DNA of 10,745 nt from Candidatus Omnitrophota bacterium (GTDB taxonomy: Bacteria > Omnitrophota > Gorgyraeia > Gygaellales > Profunditerraquicolaceae): the NCBI GenBank assembly GCA_028713875.1, contig JAQTNM010000031.1, positions 1 to 10,745 on the forward strand. Reading direction: 5' to 3'. The translations under genes were made by a program, and so were the position numbers. Position 1 is the first letter of the stretch, and the number at the start of each line of letters is the position of its first letter. A model generated the notes under the pieces. It made no database searches and was not told the DNA's origin. It saw only the letters and a program-made list of their open reading frames with translations. Shown here one piece after another: positions 1 through 7,590 of the stretch.

Positions 1-345
1 ACCCGGATGCAGGAATATATCGCCTATACCGATCAACAACAGCCCGGGACGATGCTGTTTGAGCGCGCTCATAAATGCGAAATCATCCTTCCGGGAGACC
101 ATACCGGCTAAGAAAATAATTGCGTCTATGTCCAGGGCGTCTATGCGCTGCTTAAGGCGGGCCTGGTCCAGCCTTTCTGCAATGGCATCGATCACCGTGA
201 TCTTATGCCCCGCGTTAAAGAGTGTGCCGCTTAAAATCAGCAAATCCAGGGGGTGTTCTGCGTAACCGGCCTTTGTCACTTTACTGCAAAAATAATCCCG
301 CGTATAAGGCAAGCTCCCCGCGGGATTCAATAGCAAAAAACGCAT
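1..345 (-). CDS. Cobalamin-binding-type radical SAM protein, N-terminal fragment
   Basis: Reading the minus strand from the ATG at 345 gives 115 open codons that run off the left edge. The protein begins MRFLLLNPAG, then has a HPLDLLILSGTL stretch near residues 31-42 and a KITVIDA strand after it. Further on come DAIIFLAG and GLLLIGIGD strands. This is the usual start of B12-binding-domain radical SAM proteins (class B type): a short strand ending in NP, a segment that places the substrate or cobalamin, then a Rossmann-like alternation of strands and helices. No DxHxxG cobalamin motif is visible, which is common in this N-terminal domain. The radical SAM CxxxCxxC core would lie beyond the window. 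An AGAGGG Shine-Dalgarno sequence (complement of 355-360) sits 9 nt before the ATG and supports this start. The gene follows the GT2 gene by 23 bp, so it belongs to the same operon. The family call rests on the N-terminus alone; the substrate is unknown. Confidence 0.72.
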   Translation of the reverse strand, partial: MRFLLLNPAGSLPYTRDYFCSKVTKAGYAEHPLDLLILSGTLFNAGHKITVIDAIAERLDQARLKQRIDALDIDAIIFLAGMVSRKDDFAFMSALKQHRPGLLLIGIGDIFLHPG

Positions 346-368
346 CCTTTTATTCCCTCTTTGAAGTA

Positions 369-1298
369 TTAGAAATTTATTCTTTCCTTTTCAAAAACCA
401 GCGGCCTGTTTTTCACCTGCGTGTAGATGGCCCCGACATATTCCCCGAGTATACCGATAAAAAATAACTGGACCGCAGAAAAGAAAAAAATGCCGATTAT
501 AATAGGCGCCGTACCCATCTGCATGGAATTCCAAAATAGCAATTTTAAGATGAAATAAAATAAGGCGACCCCCAGGCTGATGATGGCTACCAAAAAACCT
601 ATGAATACGGATAAGCGTAGCGGCACCATGGAATAAGAGGTAAAACCCAGGACAGCCGTCTCATATAAAGAATAAAGATTATAGCTTGACCTGCCTCTCT
701 TTCTTTTTGGCTGCGTATATTTTATCTCGGCTCTAGGGAAACCCACTTCGGTGATGAGGCCGCGCAAATAAGGATACGGGTCATTGAGTTTTCTTATGAT
801 TTCTACAAATTCCCTGTCATACAGCCCGAAACCGCAGAAGTTCACTATTTGCTCTGTATGCGAAAGCTTGTTCAGCAATTTATAGTAGAATTTCCTCAGG
901 AAGTAAAAAAACCTGTTTCCTTCGCTCCTTACCTTTATGCCCACAACAATCTTATAGCCTTCTTCCCATTTCTTAATGAATTCACCGATCAATTCCGGGG
1001 GGTCCTGCAGATCCGCGACCATGCCGATTACGGCATCTCCGCTTGCATTCAATAATGCGTGGCGCCCCGAACGTTCCGCTCCGAAATTCCTCAGGTTAAC
1101 GATCACTTTGACGTTTTTATCATTCGCGGCTATATCTTTTAATATCTTCACCGTATTATCCCTGGATGCATTATCTATAAAAATATGTTCGTAGCTGTAG
1201 CCCGGAATTCCCGCAAAAGCTTTCTTGACCCTTGAATATAATTCCCCGATGTTCCCTTCTTCATTAAAACAGGCGGTAACCACGCTGACCTTTTTCAT
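369..1298 (-). CDS. GT2 polyprenyl-phosphate glycosyltransferase (DPM1/GtrB/ArnC-like)
   Basis: This 309-residue protein is a membrane-anchored family 2 glycosyltransferase. It has the N-terminal GT-A strand VSVVTACFNEE (residues 4-14), the nucleotide-binding IDNASRDNT (41-49) and the metal-site motif DLQDPP (96-101, D96 and D99). A basic KRKRGRSSYNLY segment (198-209) precedes two C-terminal membrane spans at about 228-254 and 264-293. Length and architecture match the DPM1/GtrB/ArnC/YfdH group, which transfers a sugar from a nucleotide donor to undecaprenyl phosphate at the inner face of the membrane. The start is supported by an AGGAGA site (complement of 1305-1310) 6 nt ahead of the ATG. 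It lies 15 bp after the rfbH-like gene and 23 bp before the next gene. Inference: it could load a sugar onto undecaprenyl phosphate for the GT-C-like protein encoded at 3791-5926. Which sugar cannot be read from sequence. Confidence 0.9.
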   Translation of the reverse strand: MKKVSVVTACFNEEGNIGELYSRVKKAFAGIPGYSYEHIFIDNASRDNTVKILKDIAANDKNVKVIVNLRNFGAERSGRHALLNASGDAVIGMVADLQDPPELIGEFIKKWEEGYKIVVGIKVRSEGNRFFYFLRKFYYKLLNKLSHTEQIVNFCGFGLYDREFVEIIRKLNDPYPYLRGLITEVGFPRAEIKYTQPKRKRGRSSYNLYSLYETAVLGFTSYSMVPLRLSVFIGFLVAIISLGVALFYFILKLLFWNSMQMGTAPIIIGIFFFSAVQLFFIGILGEYVGAIYTQVKNRPLVFEKERINF

Positions 1299-1313
1299 CT
1301 TATCTCTCCTGAT

Positions 1314-2639
1314 TTATAAAACCTTTTTGCTTTTGAGAAATTCTGTTATTTGCGCAAAAACATATTCCAGCATCGCATAATTCAGGCCGGGATAGACCCC
1401 GATCCAGAACAGGTTGTTCATTGCTAAATCGGTATTATTTAAATTGCCGACAACCCTGTATTTTATATCTTTATATGCCGGCTGCCTGATCAGGTTTCCC
1501 GCGAATAACATTCTGGTGGCTATTTTCTTACTTTCCAGGTACCTGACGATTTCATTCCTGGAGAAAGGCGCACTGCCTCTTACCAACAAAGGAAAACCGA
1601 ACCAGCTTGGCTCAGAAAATTCATCCCATTGCGGAAGTATAAAAAAATCTTCATATCTAAGTAGTTTTTTATAAAGAAACCGGAAGTTGTTATTTCGCAA
1701 CTCAATAAATTCGGGTAATTTGTCCAGCTGGGCACAACCGACAGCTGCCTGCATGTCTGTAAGTTTTAAATTATATCCTATATGGCTATAAATATATTTA
1801 TGGTCATAGCCGCAGGGCAAATCTCCCTGCTTCCACCCAAACCGCTTTCCGCAGGCATCGCTATGGCCGGTGGCGCAATAACAATCCCTGCCCCAATCAC
1901 GCAACGATTCCATTATTATTTTTAGCTTGGCATCATTAGTCGCTACTGCGCCGCCTTCCCCCATGGTAATATGGTGGGCCGGATAGAAACTGAAAGTAGA
2001 GATATGGCCGAAAGTGCCTGTTTTTTTGCCTTTATAAAGGCTCCCCAGGGCATCTGCGCAGTCTTCAATTACCCATAACTTGTGCCTTTTGGCAAAATTC
2101 ATGACGGCATCAACATTAAAAGGATTACCCAATGTGTGGGCAACCATAATTGCCCGGCTCCTGCGGGACACTGCTTTTCCCAAATAATCCGTGTTAATAT
2201 TGTATGTCGGGGTCTTGATATCTACAAATACGGGGGTGAGCTGGTTCTGTATAATAGGATTTACGGTTGTCGGAAAACTGGCCGCGATAGTAACGACCTC
2301 ATCGCCTGGCCTTAAACGCTTGCTGCCTAATTTCGGCGAGGTAAGCGCTGTTAATGCAACCAGATTGGCGGAAGAGCCGGAATTTACCAGGCTGCAATGC
2401 TTAACGCCCATCCATCTGGAAAATCTTTGTTCAAATTCAGCGGCAAACCTTCCTGTTGTCAGCCAGAAATCAAGCGAGGCCTCAACAAGGAGCTTTATTT
2501 CTCCGGCATTAAATACCCTTCCCGCGATAGGTACGGGAGTCACTCCCGGGATAAAACGCTCCCGGGGAAAAGCTATCCCGTAATACTTATCTGCCAGCTT
2601 AATGATACGCTGCCTCAAATTTTTCTCATTATCCTTCAT
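1314..2639 (-). CDS. rfbH: CDP-4-keto-6-deoxyglucose 3-dehydratase (RfbH/E1-type, PMP and [2Fe-2S])
   Basis: This 441-residue protein has the DegT/DnrJ/EryC1 aminotransferase fold but carries the marks of the dehydratase E1. The usual PLP lysine is replaced by histidine in FSFYPAHHITMGEGG (H222, residues 216-230). There are cysteines C253, C255 and C263 in DCYCATGHSDACG, and an upstream C194 in IEDCADALG. The reported E1 cluster motif is C-x57-C-x-C-x7-C; here I count 58 in the first gap. E1 uses PMP and an iron-sulfur cluster, with a reductase partner (E3), to remove the C-3 hydroxyl of CDP-4-keto-6-deoxyglucose. This is the committing step toward 3,6-dideoxyhexoses (abequose, tyvelose, paratose, ascarylose, yersiniose). 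Other conserved parts are NSGSSANL (86-93) and GYNLKLTDMQAA (288-299). Length is normal (about 437). The ATG directly abuts the stop of the preceding radical SAM gene. No E3 reductase or CDP-glucose 4,6-dehydratase gene is in the window. Confidence 0.95.
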   Translation of the reverse strand: MKDNEKNLRQRIIKLADKYYGIAFPRERFIPGVTPVPIAGRVFNAGEIKLLVEASLDFWLTTGRFAAEFEQRFSRWMGVKHCSLVNSGSSANLVALTALTSPKLGSKRLRPGDEVVTIAASFPTTVNPIIQNQLTPVFVDIKTPTYNINTDYLGKAVSRRSRAIMVAHTLGNPFNVDAVMNFAKRHKLWVIEDCADALGSLYKGKKTGTFGHISTFSFYPAHHITMGEGGAVATNDAKLKIIMESLRDWGRDCYCATGHSDACGKRFGWKQGDLPCGYDHKYIYSHIGYNLKLTDMQAAVGCAQLDKLPEFIELRNNNFRFLYKKLLRYEDFFILPQWDEFSEPSWFGFPLLVRGSAPFSRNEIVRYLESKKIATRMLFAGNLIRQPAYKDIKYRVVGNLNNTDLAMNNLFWIGVYPGLNYAMLEYVFAQITEFLKSKKVL

Positions 2640-3749
2640 TTATATATCCTTCTTCGCCGCAGTAAACACCGCGCCCCCCTGACCAATAAAATCATCGCTT
2701 GTGAATACTTCTGAATAAGGCACCGGCAGCGGCTTGCCATATATTTTTTTAACCACATAGTCATTAATAAATTTCCTGTCTTCGGCAATAAGGCAGGTGT
2801 CGCAATGATTGCCGAAGAATTTTATCTTTAGCCCTCTTTCTATGATGTCTTTCAGCGGCTCTTTGAAAAAATTACCCAGCGAAATATGAATATAGGGGCA
2901 GGGCATCACATCCCCATACTTTGTAATAGATACCATTCTCTTGACCGCTATGCAGCCCAAATCAAGGCCATACGCAGGAGTTAAATGCGTAAATACGTTG
3001 TACTTTTTCTCCAGTTCTTTCACATAATCCATATCAGCCCTATCCACGAGGAGATCAAAACGCCCTTCCCAGACCCCCACCGGTTTTGCATACGTGACAA
3101 ATACCCCTACCCCTTTGCCTTTCGCAAATTCCAGAAAATCAATGAACTCCTGCGCTCTTACTCTCTGTTTTGTAACTACGGTCGCCAAAATAATATTCAA
3201 TCCGGCATCAAGGGCAGCGTCAATAGCCCTTACCGCCCTTCTATGCGCCCCGGCTTTACGCCTGAATTCATCGTGTTCTGGTCCCGAAAGACTGTCCAGG
3301 CTCAGCTGGATCTTATCTATGCCTATGTTTTTTAAATGCCTGGCCTTTTTCGCATCCAGAAACCAGCCGTTGGTATCAGAAGTTATGTGAAATTTCCCCG
3401 GGTCAATAGCTTTAACTATATCATCAAGGTCCGGGAATATCAACGGCTCACCGCCCGTAATCACAAAATGCGCTAAGCCCATTTCATCGGCTTGCCGCGA
3501 AAGCTCCCTTATGTCGCTAATTGTAAAAAACCTGTCTTTTTTTTCAGTCCGCAGCATATTTACATCGCAATGCCGGCAGAGAAAATTACATTTATAATCG
3601 TATTGAAATTGAATTATAGCTATACTTTCTCCTCTTCGGACTTTTTCGCTGAATTTCATGATTTTCTCATAGACATAAGGCTTCGCTTCCTTAAGCAGGC
3701 GCCTTTTTTCTATTTCATCCGCTTTTAATTGCCTTTGTCGGTTAGGCAT
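2640..3749 (-). CDS. Radical SAM protein with reduced SPASM/Twitch domain
   Basis: This is a 369-residue radical SAM enzyme. The [4Fe-4S]-SAM motif CNFLCRHC (C54, C58, C61) is followed by the SAM-contacting GGEPL (99-103), TSDTNG (123-128) and QLSLDS (148-153). The C-terminal part has C266, a GDVMPC segment (279-284) and HCDTC (C316, C319). That is the start of a SPASM arrangement (C...Gx4C...CxxC) without the later cysteines of a full SPASM domain, so it probably binds one auxiliary cluster or fewer than usual. SPASM/Twitch enzymes include peptide maturases, anaerobic sulfatase-maturing enzymes and sugar-modifying enzymes such as the 2-deoxy-scyllo-inosamine dehydrogenase BtrN. The substrate here is unknown. 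A DesII- or AprD4-type role is not supported by any motif I can see. The ATG at 3749 has only a distant GGAG (about 14 nt upstream) and there is no in-frame start nearby, so initiation may be weak. It is joined directly to the rfbH-like gene, which suggests both serve the same sugar. Confidence 0.85.
   Translation of the reverse strand: MPNRQRQLKADEIEKRRLLKEAKPYVYEKIMKFSEKVRRGESIAIIQFQYDYKCNFLCRHCDVNMLRTEKKDRFFTISDIRELSRQADEMGLAHFVITGGEPLIFPDLDDIVKAIDPGKFHITSDTNGWFLDAKKARHLKNIGIDKIQLSLDSLSGPEHDEFRRKAGAHRRAVRAIDAALDAGLNIILATVVTKQRVRAQEFIDFLEFAKGKGVGVFVTYAKPVGVWEGRFDLLVDRADMDYVKELEKKYNVFTHLTPAYGLDLGCIAVKRMVSITKYGDVMPCPYIHISLGNFFKEPLKDIIERGLKIKFFGNHCDTCLIAEDRKFINDYVVKKIYGKPLPVPYSEVFTSDDFIGQGGAVFTAAKKDI
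2647..2654 (-). promoter_or_regulatory. Shine-Dalgarno of the rfbH-like gene inside the upstream gene
   Basis: On the minus strand AAGAAGGA lies in the last codons of the radical SAM/SPASM gene. It is followed after 7 nt by the ATG at 2639. The upstream stop TAA (2642-2640) is immediately followed by that ATG, giving the junction TAAATG. This arrangement points to translational coupling of the two proteins. Confidence 0.75.
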
Positions 3750-3790
3750 TTTGTGATCATCGCTCCGGTCAGAATATTTTCAGATGATAT

Positions 3791-5926
3791 CTAACAATTT
3801 TTAATGGCCTCTTCGTAATAGTAAACTTCATTGTAATTAATCCTTAACTTAATTACGTAATTCTTCGGTATTTCAGCAAGACGCATAATCAGGTCTATGG
3901 CATCGTTATTTGAACAACGCATGTTTAACGGATCCCTTTCCTGATAATCTACAGATTCCCCATTCAAATAAATAGCGATTTTATTATTCGCGGATTCCTT
4001 AAACGTATCCAGTGTATAAAAATATTTCTCGCATAAAAAAACGTTTGAAAAAATGTTTACCAGCCTCTCGTCAATATTTTTATCTTTCCCCGCGGACATT
4101 GAATACCGGTTTATGCTTTTGTCAAGGCGGTACGCCTTTTTTATAAACTGCCGGTCCCTTTCATCAAATACCCTCGGAATAATATTATAATCCAATTCAT
4201 ACCTATTGATTTCTTTGGGGATATTGTGTTCTGAAAAAATTTCTACAATAATGCTGTTAATTATAACCGGACCATTTAATTCCGGCCTCAATTTTATACG
4301 GAAGCTTCTTTTGCCGGATAAGCGCCCTTCTTCTATATAAAAGCCCGACATTGTAAATGCATTTTTTTGTTCTCCCGGGATAAGGAATATGATTTTTTCT
4401 GCGAAATCTCCTTCGTTAAGTTCGGGGAATATGGCGATCGGGATATATCCTTCTATCATTAAATTGTCATTTGAAAGTATTACGGAAGACTTCAATGAAA
4501 TCTGCTTATTTAATTTGGGTATATAATCGGGGTACAGGTAAGAATTATTCCATCCCCAATTTACATACATTTTATGGAATTCTTTATTATTTTTCTTATA
4601 TAACGAGTATAAGGCGCTGTTGGTCAGGTTTATCAGAGAACAACCCGGGAATTGCTCAACCAGTTTTTCAATTTCAGCGTAAACCTGCCTGTCTTTTTTT
4701 GCAACATATATCCCGCTCAAAAAGTCCGGGTTTAATATCTTTTCGTAGCGTATCATCCTTGATATTTTCCCGAAACCTCCGTCTATCTTTAACTCTATAT
4801 CGTAAAATAATATTGAATATGACAAGAATAGAATCATAAATATCACAATAAATATTATAGTGCTTTTGACGCTGATAATTTTCATTGTCATCCTCCATAA
4901 GAGATAAGTAAACAGCCCTATGGAGAGGACAGAGCTTAGATATATGTGGAAAAGCGCATTTATCGGATAATAGCCGAACCACAGCCCGACAGCTACGAAA
5001 GAAACGGAAAGGATTATTCTATCCCGTGACGAGATGCTTTTTGTTTTTATAAAATTAAATGTCGTATATGCCAGCATACCTGTGACTACCAGGGGTAAAA
5101 TAGTCCAAAGGATGGTAGTGCCGCCGTGTACCGAGACAGTTGGAAAAAGGCATTTAATCATTCTTATCACAAAAAAATTATTTGAGCTGAATTTATTGTT
5201 ATTTGAAAAGACAAATGCGAATTTCAGGGTTTGCAGAATAAAGTCCGAAATGGCGCCCTTGGCAACCAGCCAGATAAAGAAAATCGCGTTTATGAAGCAA
5301 TAACCGGATAAAAAAAATAATAAAATTTTGGGTATGCTCTTTTTATTATAAATATTTAAAATGATCAATAATAAAAATATGGACAAAAAAGAGGTTATGC
5401 CATAGTTTATTTTAAACCAGAAGGCCAGGGACGCAGCTGCTCCGGTTATAAATAATAAAAAATAATTTTGTTTTTCTAAAAATAAGATTAGAAAATAGAG
5501 GCTAAGCAGTATTGAAAAAACGGCCGGGACTGTCGCCCACGGCAAGATAAACATAGGAGGCATATTTATAAAAAAATAGCCGAGCAAAAGCCATATAACG
5601 CAGGAAAGAGTATTAAGCCATTTCGGAAGGATCCTTGAATAGATTAACCATAATAAGACGGATATCAACCCGTAAAATAAGGCCGTTAAGATCCTGATCA
5701 CTACAAGACGCTCCCCGAATAACTTAATTGCCGACGCGTGGACTAACGCGGTTAATGCCCCGTATTGATAAAAAGTGTCCCTGAAGAGCATCTTGCCGTT
5801 TGCCACATCCACGGCAGGCTTGAGCATAATCCCGTCGTGATGGGGGTCGACCTGTGTCATTGAAAAGAAACCCACGGTCATAAAGGTCAGGAAGAAAACC
5901 AGACAAAGATGGAATATCTTGGGCAT
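3791..5926 (-). CDS. Multi-pass membrane protein, probable GT-C glycosyltransferase
   Basis: This 711-residue protein has about 11 hydrophobic spans between residues 5 and 376 (roughly 5-23, 76-98, 105-122, 128-150, 154-170, 175-192, 200-222, 270-290, 304-320, 325-345, 355-376). A soluble C-terminal part of about 330 residues follows. Just after the first span lies VDPHHDGIM (26-34), followed by FRDTFYQYGALTA (48-60). An acidic Asp in the first periplasmic loop is the hallmark of GT-C enzymes (PMT, ArnT and GT39/GT83-like), which use polyprenyl-phosphate sugars as donors. The exact family is not recognised, and the C-terminal half matches nothing I know. The DNA is clearly AT-rich: line 5341-5400 has 10 G+C in 60, against 40 in 60 at 10141-10200 in the TPP gene. 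There is no clear Shine-Dalgarno before the ATG at 5926. It starts 20 bp after the B12-type radical SAM gene and ends 41 bp before the SPASM gene. It could also be a glycan polymerase or flippase-like protein. Confidence 0.7.
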   Translation of the reverse strand: MPKIFHLCLVFFLTFMTVGFFSMTQVDPHHDGIMLKPAVDVANGKMLFRDTFYQYGALTALVHASAIKLFGERLVVIRILTALFYGLISVLLWLIYSRILPKWLNTLSCVIWLLLGYFFINMPPMFILPWATVPAVFSILLSLYFLILFLEKQNYFLLFITGAAASLAFWFKINYGITSFLSIFLLLIILNIYNKKSIPKILLFFLSGYCFINAIFFIWLVAKGAISDFILQTLKFAFVFSNNNKFSSNNFFVIRMIKCLFPTVSVHGGTTILWTILPLVVTGMLAYTTFNFIKTKSISSRDRIILSVSFVAVGLWFGYYPINALFHIYLSSVLSIGLFTYLLWRMTMKIISVKSTIIFIVIFMILFLSYSILFYDIELKIDGGFGKISRMIRYEKILNPDFLSGIYVAKKDRQVYAEIEKLVEQFPGCSLINLTNSALYSLYKKNNKEFHKMYVNWGWNNSYLYPDYIPKLNKQISLKSSVILSNDNLMIEGYIPIAIFPELNEGDFAEKIIFLIPGEQKNAFTMSGFYIEEGRLSGKRSFRIKLRPELNGPVIINSIIVEIFSEHNIPKEINRYELDYNIIPRVFDERDRQFIKKAYRLDKSINRYSMSAGKDKNIDERLVNIFSNVFLCEKYFYTLDTFKESANNKIAIYLNGESVDYQERDPLNMRCSNNDAIDLIMRLAEIPKNYVIKLRINYNEVYYYEEAIKNC

Positions 5927-5946
5927 TTATCAGATAAGTTTTTTAA

Positions 5947-7590
5947 TCATATTAAAATATTAAACATCTTGGCATATTTGCGCCAAAAAGAATTTTCTGC
6001 CGCAATCGTTCTGGCGGTATCCGCATATTGTTGTGCTTTTTTCAAATTACCGAGTTTCTCGCAGCATTTTGCGGCATAATAATACGCCAAGAGATGGTCA
6101 TTTTTCGCCTTTATCGCATTTTCAAACCCTATCAGCGCAATTCCGTAATTACCCAGCCTGAAGTCGCTGTTTTCTGCAAAATTGAGATCCAGGTTCAAAA
6201 TATATGCCATCTCCTGTATATACTCGGAGGTAAAATCTTCGGTTCCGACAATGCTTTTTTTATAATCGCAATCGGTATAGCTGGCTTTAAGATAATGCTT
6301 CTTAAGGCATATTTCCAGCATTTCACTCCCCGGCAGAGGGGTAGCGACATTTATCCGGAACCAATTTGCATTAACATTTTTTAAAAAATTCCTTGCATCA
6401 TCTATATCCTGCTTTGTTTCACCGGGAAGCCCTATTAATACGTTTACATCAGTATATATGCCAAGCTGGCGGCAATCGTCAACCACGCGCTTAACCACAG
6501 AGAGATCAAGAGGCTTATGCATTATTTCCTTTAAAACTCTGCTGCTCCCCGATTCAACCGACAGAACTAACTGGTTAACCCCTATGTTTTTTAAAGCCCG
6601 GAGCATTTTTCTGTGAAGGGCATGCAGAGCCAGTGAATTTGGGAAAAAAGCGGTTATTTGCAGTTCCTTCATTATATCAATGATCGTTAATGCCCTCTCT
6701 TCATTCGCCAGGAAGTGGTCATCCTGGAATATAATTGTTTTTACCCCGTACTGGTCTTTAAGGCGTATAAAATCCTCCCTGACCCTGTTGATGCTGTAAT
6801 AGCGCATCCTCCTTCCGTGAACCGTATGTGATGAACAGAAAGAACAGTGGTAGACGCAACCCCTTGAGGTCATTACGGGGAGATTCCGCTCCTTTTCGGA
6901 AATAGAAGGATAAGCAGCTATTGTCGGGTTTAATCTATAATCATCAACGTCTAAAATGCCAAAATCATAAAAAGGTATCTCATCGAGGTCCTCTATAAAA
7001 TCCTGCCGAAATGACCGGCGCCTCTTAATTTTACCGGGAGTAAGCCACGAAGGGCTTACTTGGAGGTAGCGTAATTTGTCACCGGCTTCCACAAGGCCCA
7101 GCAACGGCTTCTCTCCCTCTCCGTAGCAAAGAGCATCAAAGCATGCGCTGTCTCTGAATATCTCATTATACATATTCGTGGGTATGCCTCCGCCTGCGAC
7201 TATAACGGCTCCGGGGAATATTTCGCGGCAACACTCGGCGATATCCAGCATGCTCTGATACAAAGTGGAGAATAATGCGGATATGCCTATTATGTCAGGG
7301 GCATATCCGGCCGATCTTAACAATGCAAGAAAATCATGAAAAAATTCCGCAAAAGAGCGGAATTCAAACTTTTCCGTTTTGTTCAAAATACAATTAAAAT
7401 CTATAAGCTCTGTTTGGACGGAGGCAAACTTTTTTAAATACGCGCTCAATGATAGCACGCCCAGGGGGATATCGGTAATTACAGCACCGAAAATTCCCGA
7501 CCTCCTCGATACCATCTTTACATTGACGGCAGGACTGATAAAATCCTCATATTTAATATTCGGCGGGACTATAAATAAGACCTTATCCAT
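5947..7590 (-). CDS. Cobalamin-binding-type radical SAM protein with TPR-like C-terminus
   Basis: From the ATG at 7590 the protein is 547 residues. The N-terminal part has the B12-binding-like fold: VLFIVPPN near the start, DIPLGVLSLSAYL (about 40-52), DIIGISALFS (99-108) and VIVAGGGIPT (129-138). The last strand is followed by FDALCYGEGE (151-160), all typical of class B radical SAM proteins. The core has SRGCVYHCSFC (242-252; C245, C249, C252), FQDDHF (288-293), SVESGS (344-349), IGLPGET (386-392) and ATPLPGSEM (416-424). Residues about 477-530 (FRLGNYGIALIGFENAIKA onward) form two TPR-like helical repeats. Relatives methylate unactivated carbons or do other radical chemistry on lipids, sugars and antibiotics; no substrate can be assigned here. 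A GTG at 7605 would add five residues. I prefer the ATG because MDKVLFIVPP is the normal N-terminus of this family, although neither start has a strong Shine-Dalgarno. No DxHxxG cobalamin motif is present. Confidence 0.85.
   Translation of the reverse strand: MDKVLFIVPPNIKYEDFISPAVNVKMVSRRSGIFGAVITDIPLGVLSLSAYLKKFASVQTELIDFNCILNKTEKFEFRSFAEFFHDFLALLRSAGYAPDIIGISALFSTLYQSMLDIAECCREIFPGAVIVAGGGIPTNMYNEIFRDSACFDALCYGEGEKPLLGLVEAGDKLRYLQVSPSWLTPGKIKRRRSFRQDFIEDLDEIPFYDFGILDVDDYRLNPTIAAYPSISEKERNLPVMTSRGCVYHCSFCSSHTVHGRRMRYYSINRVREDFIRLKDQYGVKTIIFQDDHFLANEERALTIIDIMKELQITAFFPNSLALHALHRKMLRALKNIGVNQLVLSVESGSSRVLKEIMHKPLDLSVVKRVVDDCRQLGIYTDVNVLIGLPGETKQDIDDARNFLKNVNANWFRINVATPLPGSEMLEICLKKHYLKASYTDCDYKKSIVGTEDFTSEYIQEMAYILNLDLNFAENSDFRLGNYGIALIGFENAIKAKNDHLLAYYYAAKCCEKLGNLKKAQQYADTARTIAAENSFWRKYAKMFNILI

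Noticed and set aside
59..467. Two short overlapping plus-strand open frames at the left end
   Set aside because: They lie opposite the radical SAM N-terminal fragment and the GT2 C-terminus. Their low-complexity Ser/Arg-rich or mixed sequences show no domain.
2191..2583. A 130-codon open frame on the plus strand opposite the rfbH-like gene
   Set aside because: It is antisense to a clearly conserved gene, resembles no known protein, and overlaps another plus-strand open frame. I treat it as a shadow frame, as with all other plus-strand open frames here.
2640..3749. A DesII or AprD4/E-like sugar deaminase or dehydratase assignment for the radical SAM protein
   Set aside because: The context invites it, but I see no motif beyond the generic radical SAM core and a partial SPASM domain that would support such a specific function.
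3750..3790. A 6-bp inverted repeat (ATCATC and GATGAT) in the 41-bp gap, considered as a terminator
   Set aside because: The stem is short, AT-rich, separated by a long loop and lacks a following run of T on the transcribed strand. It is too weak to call.
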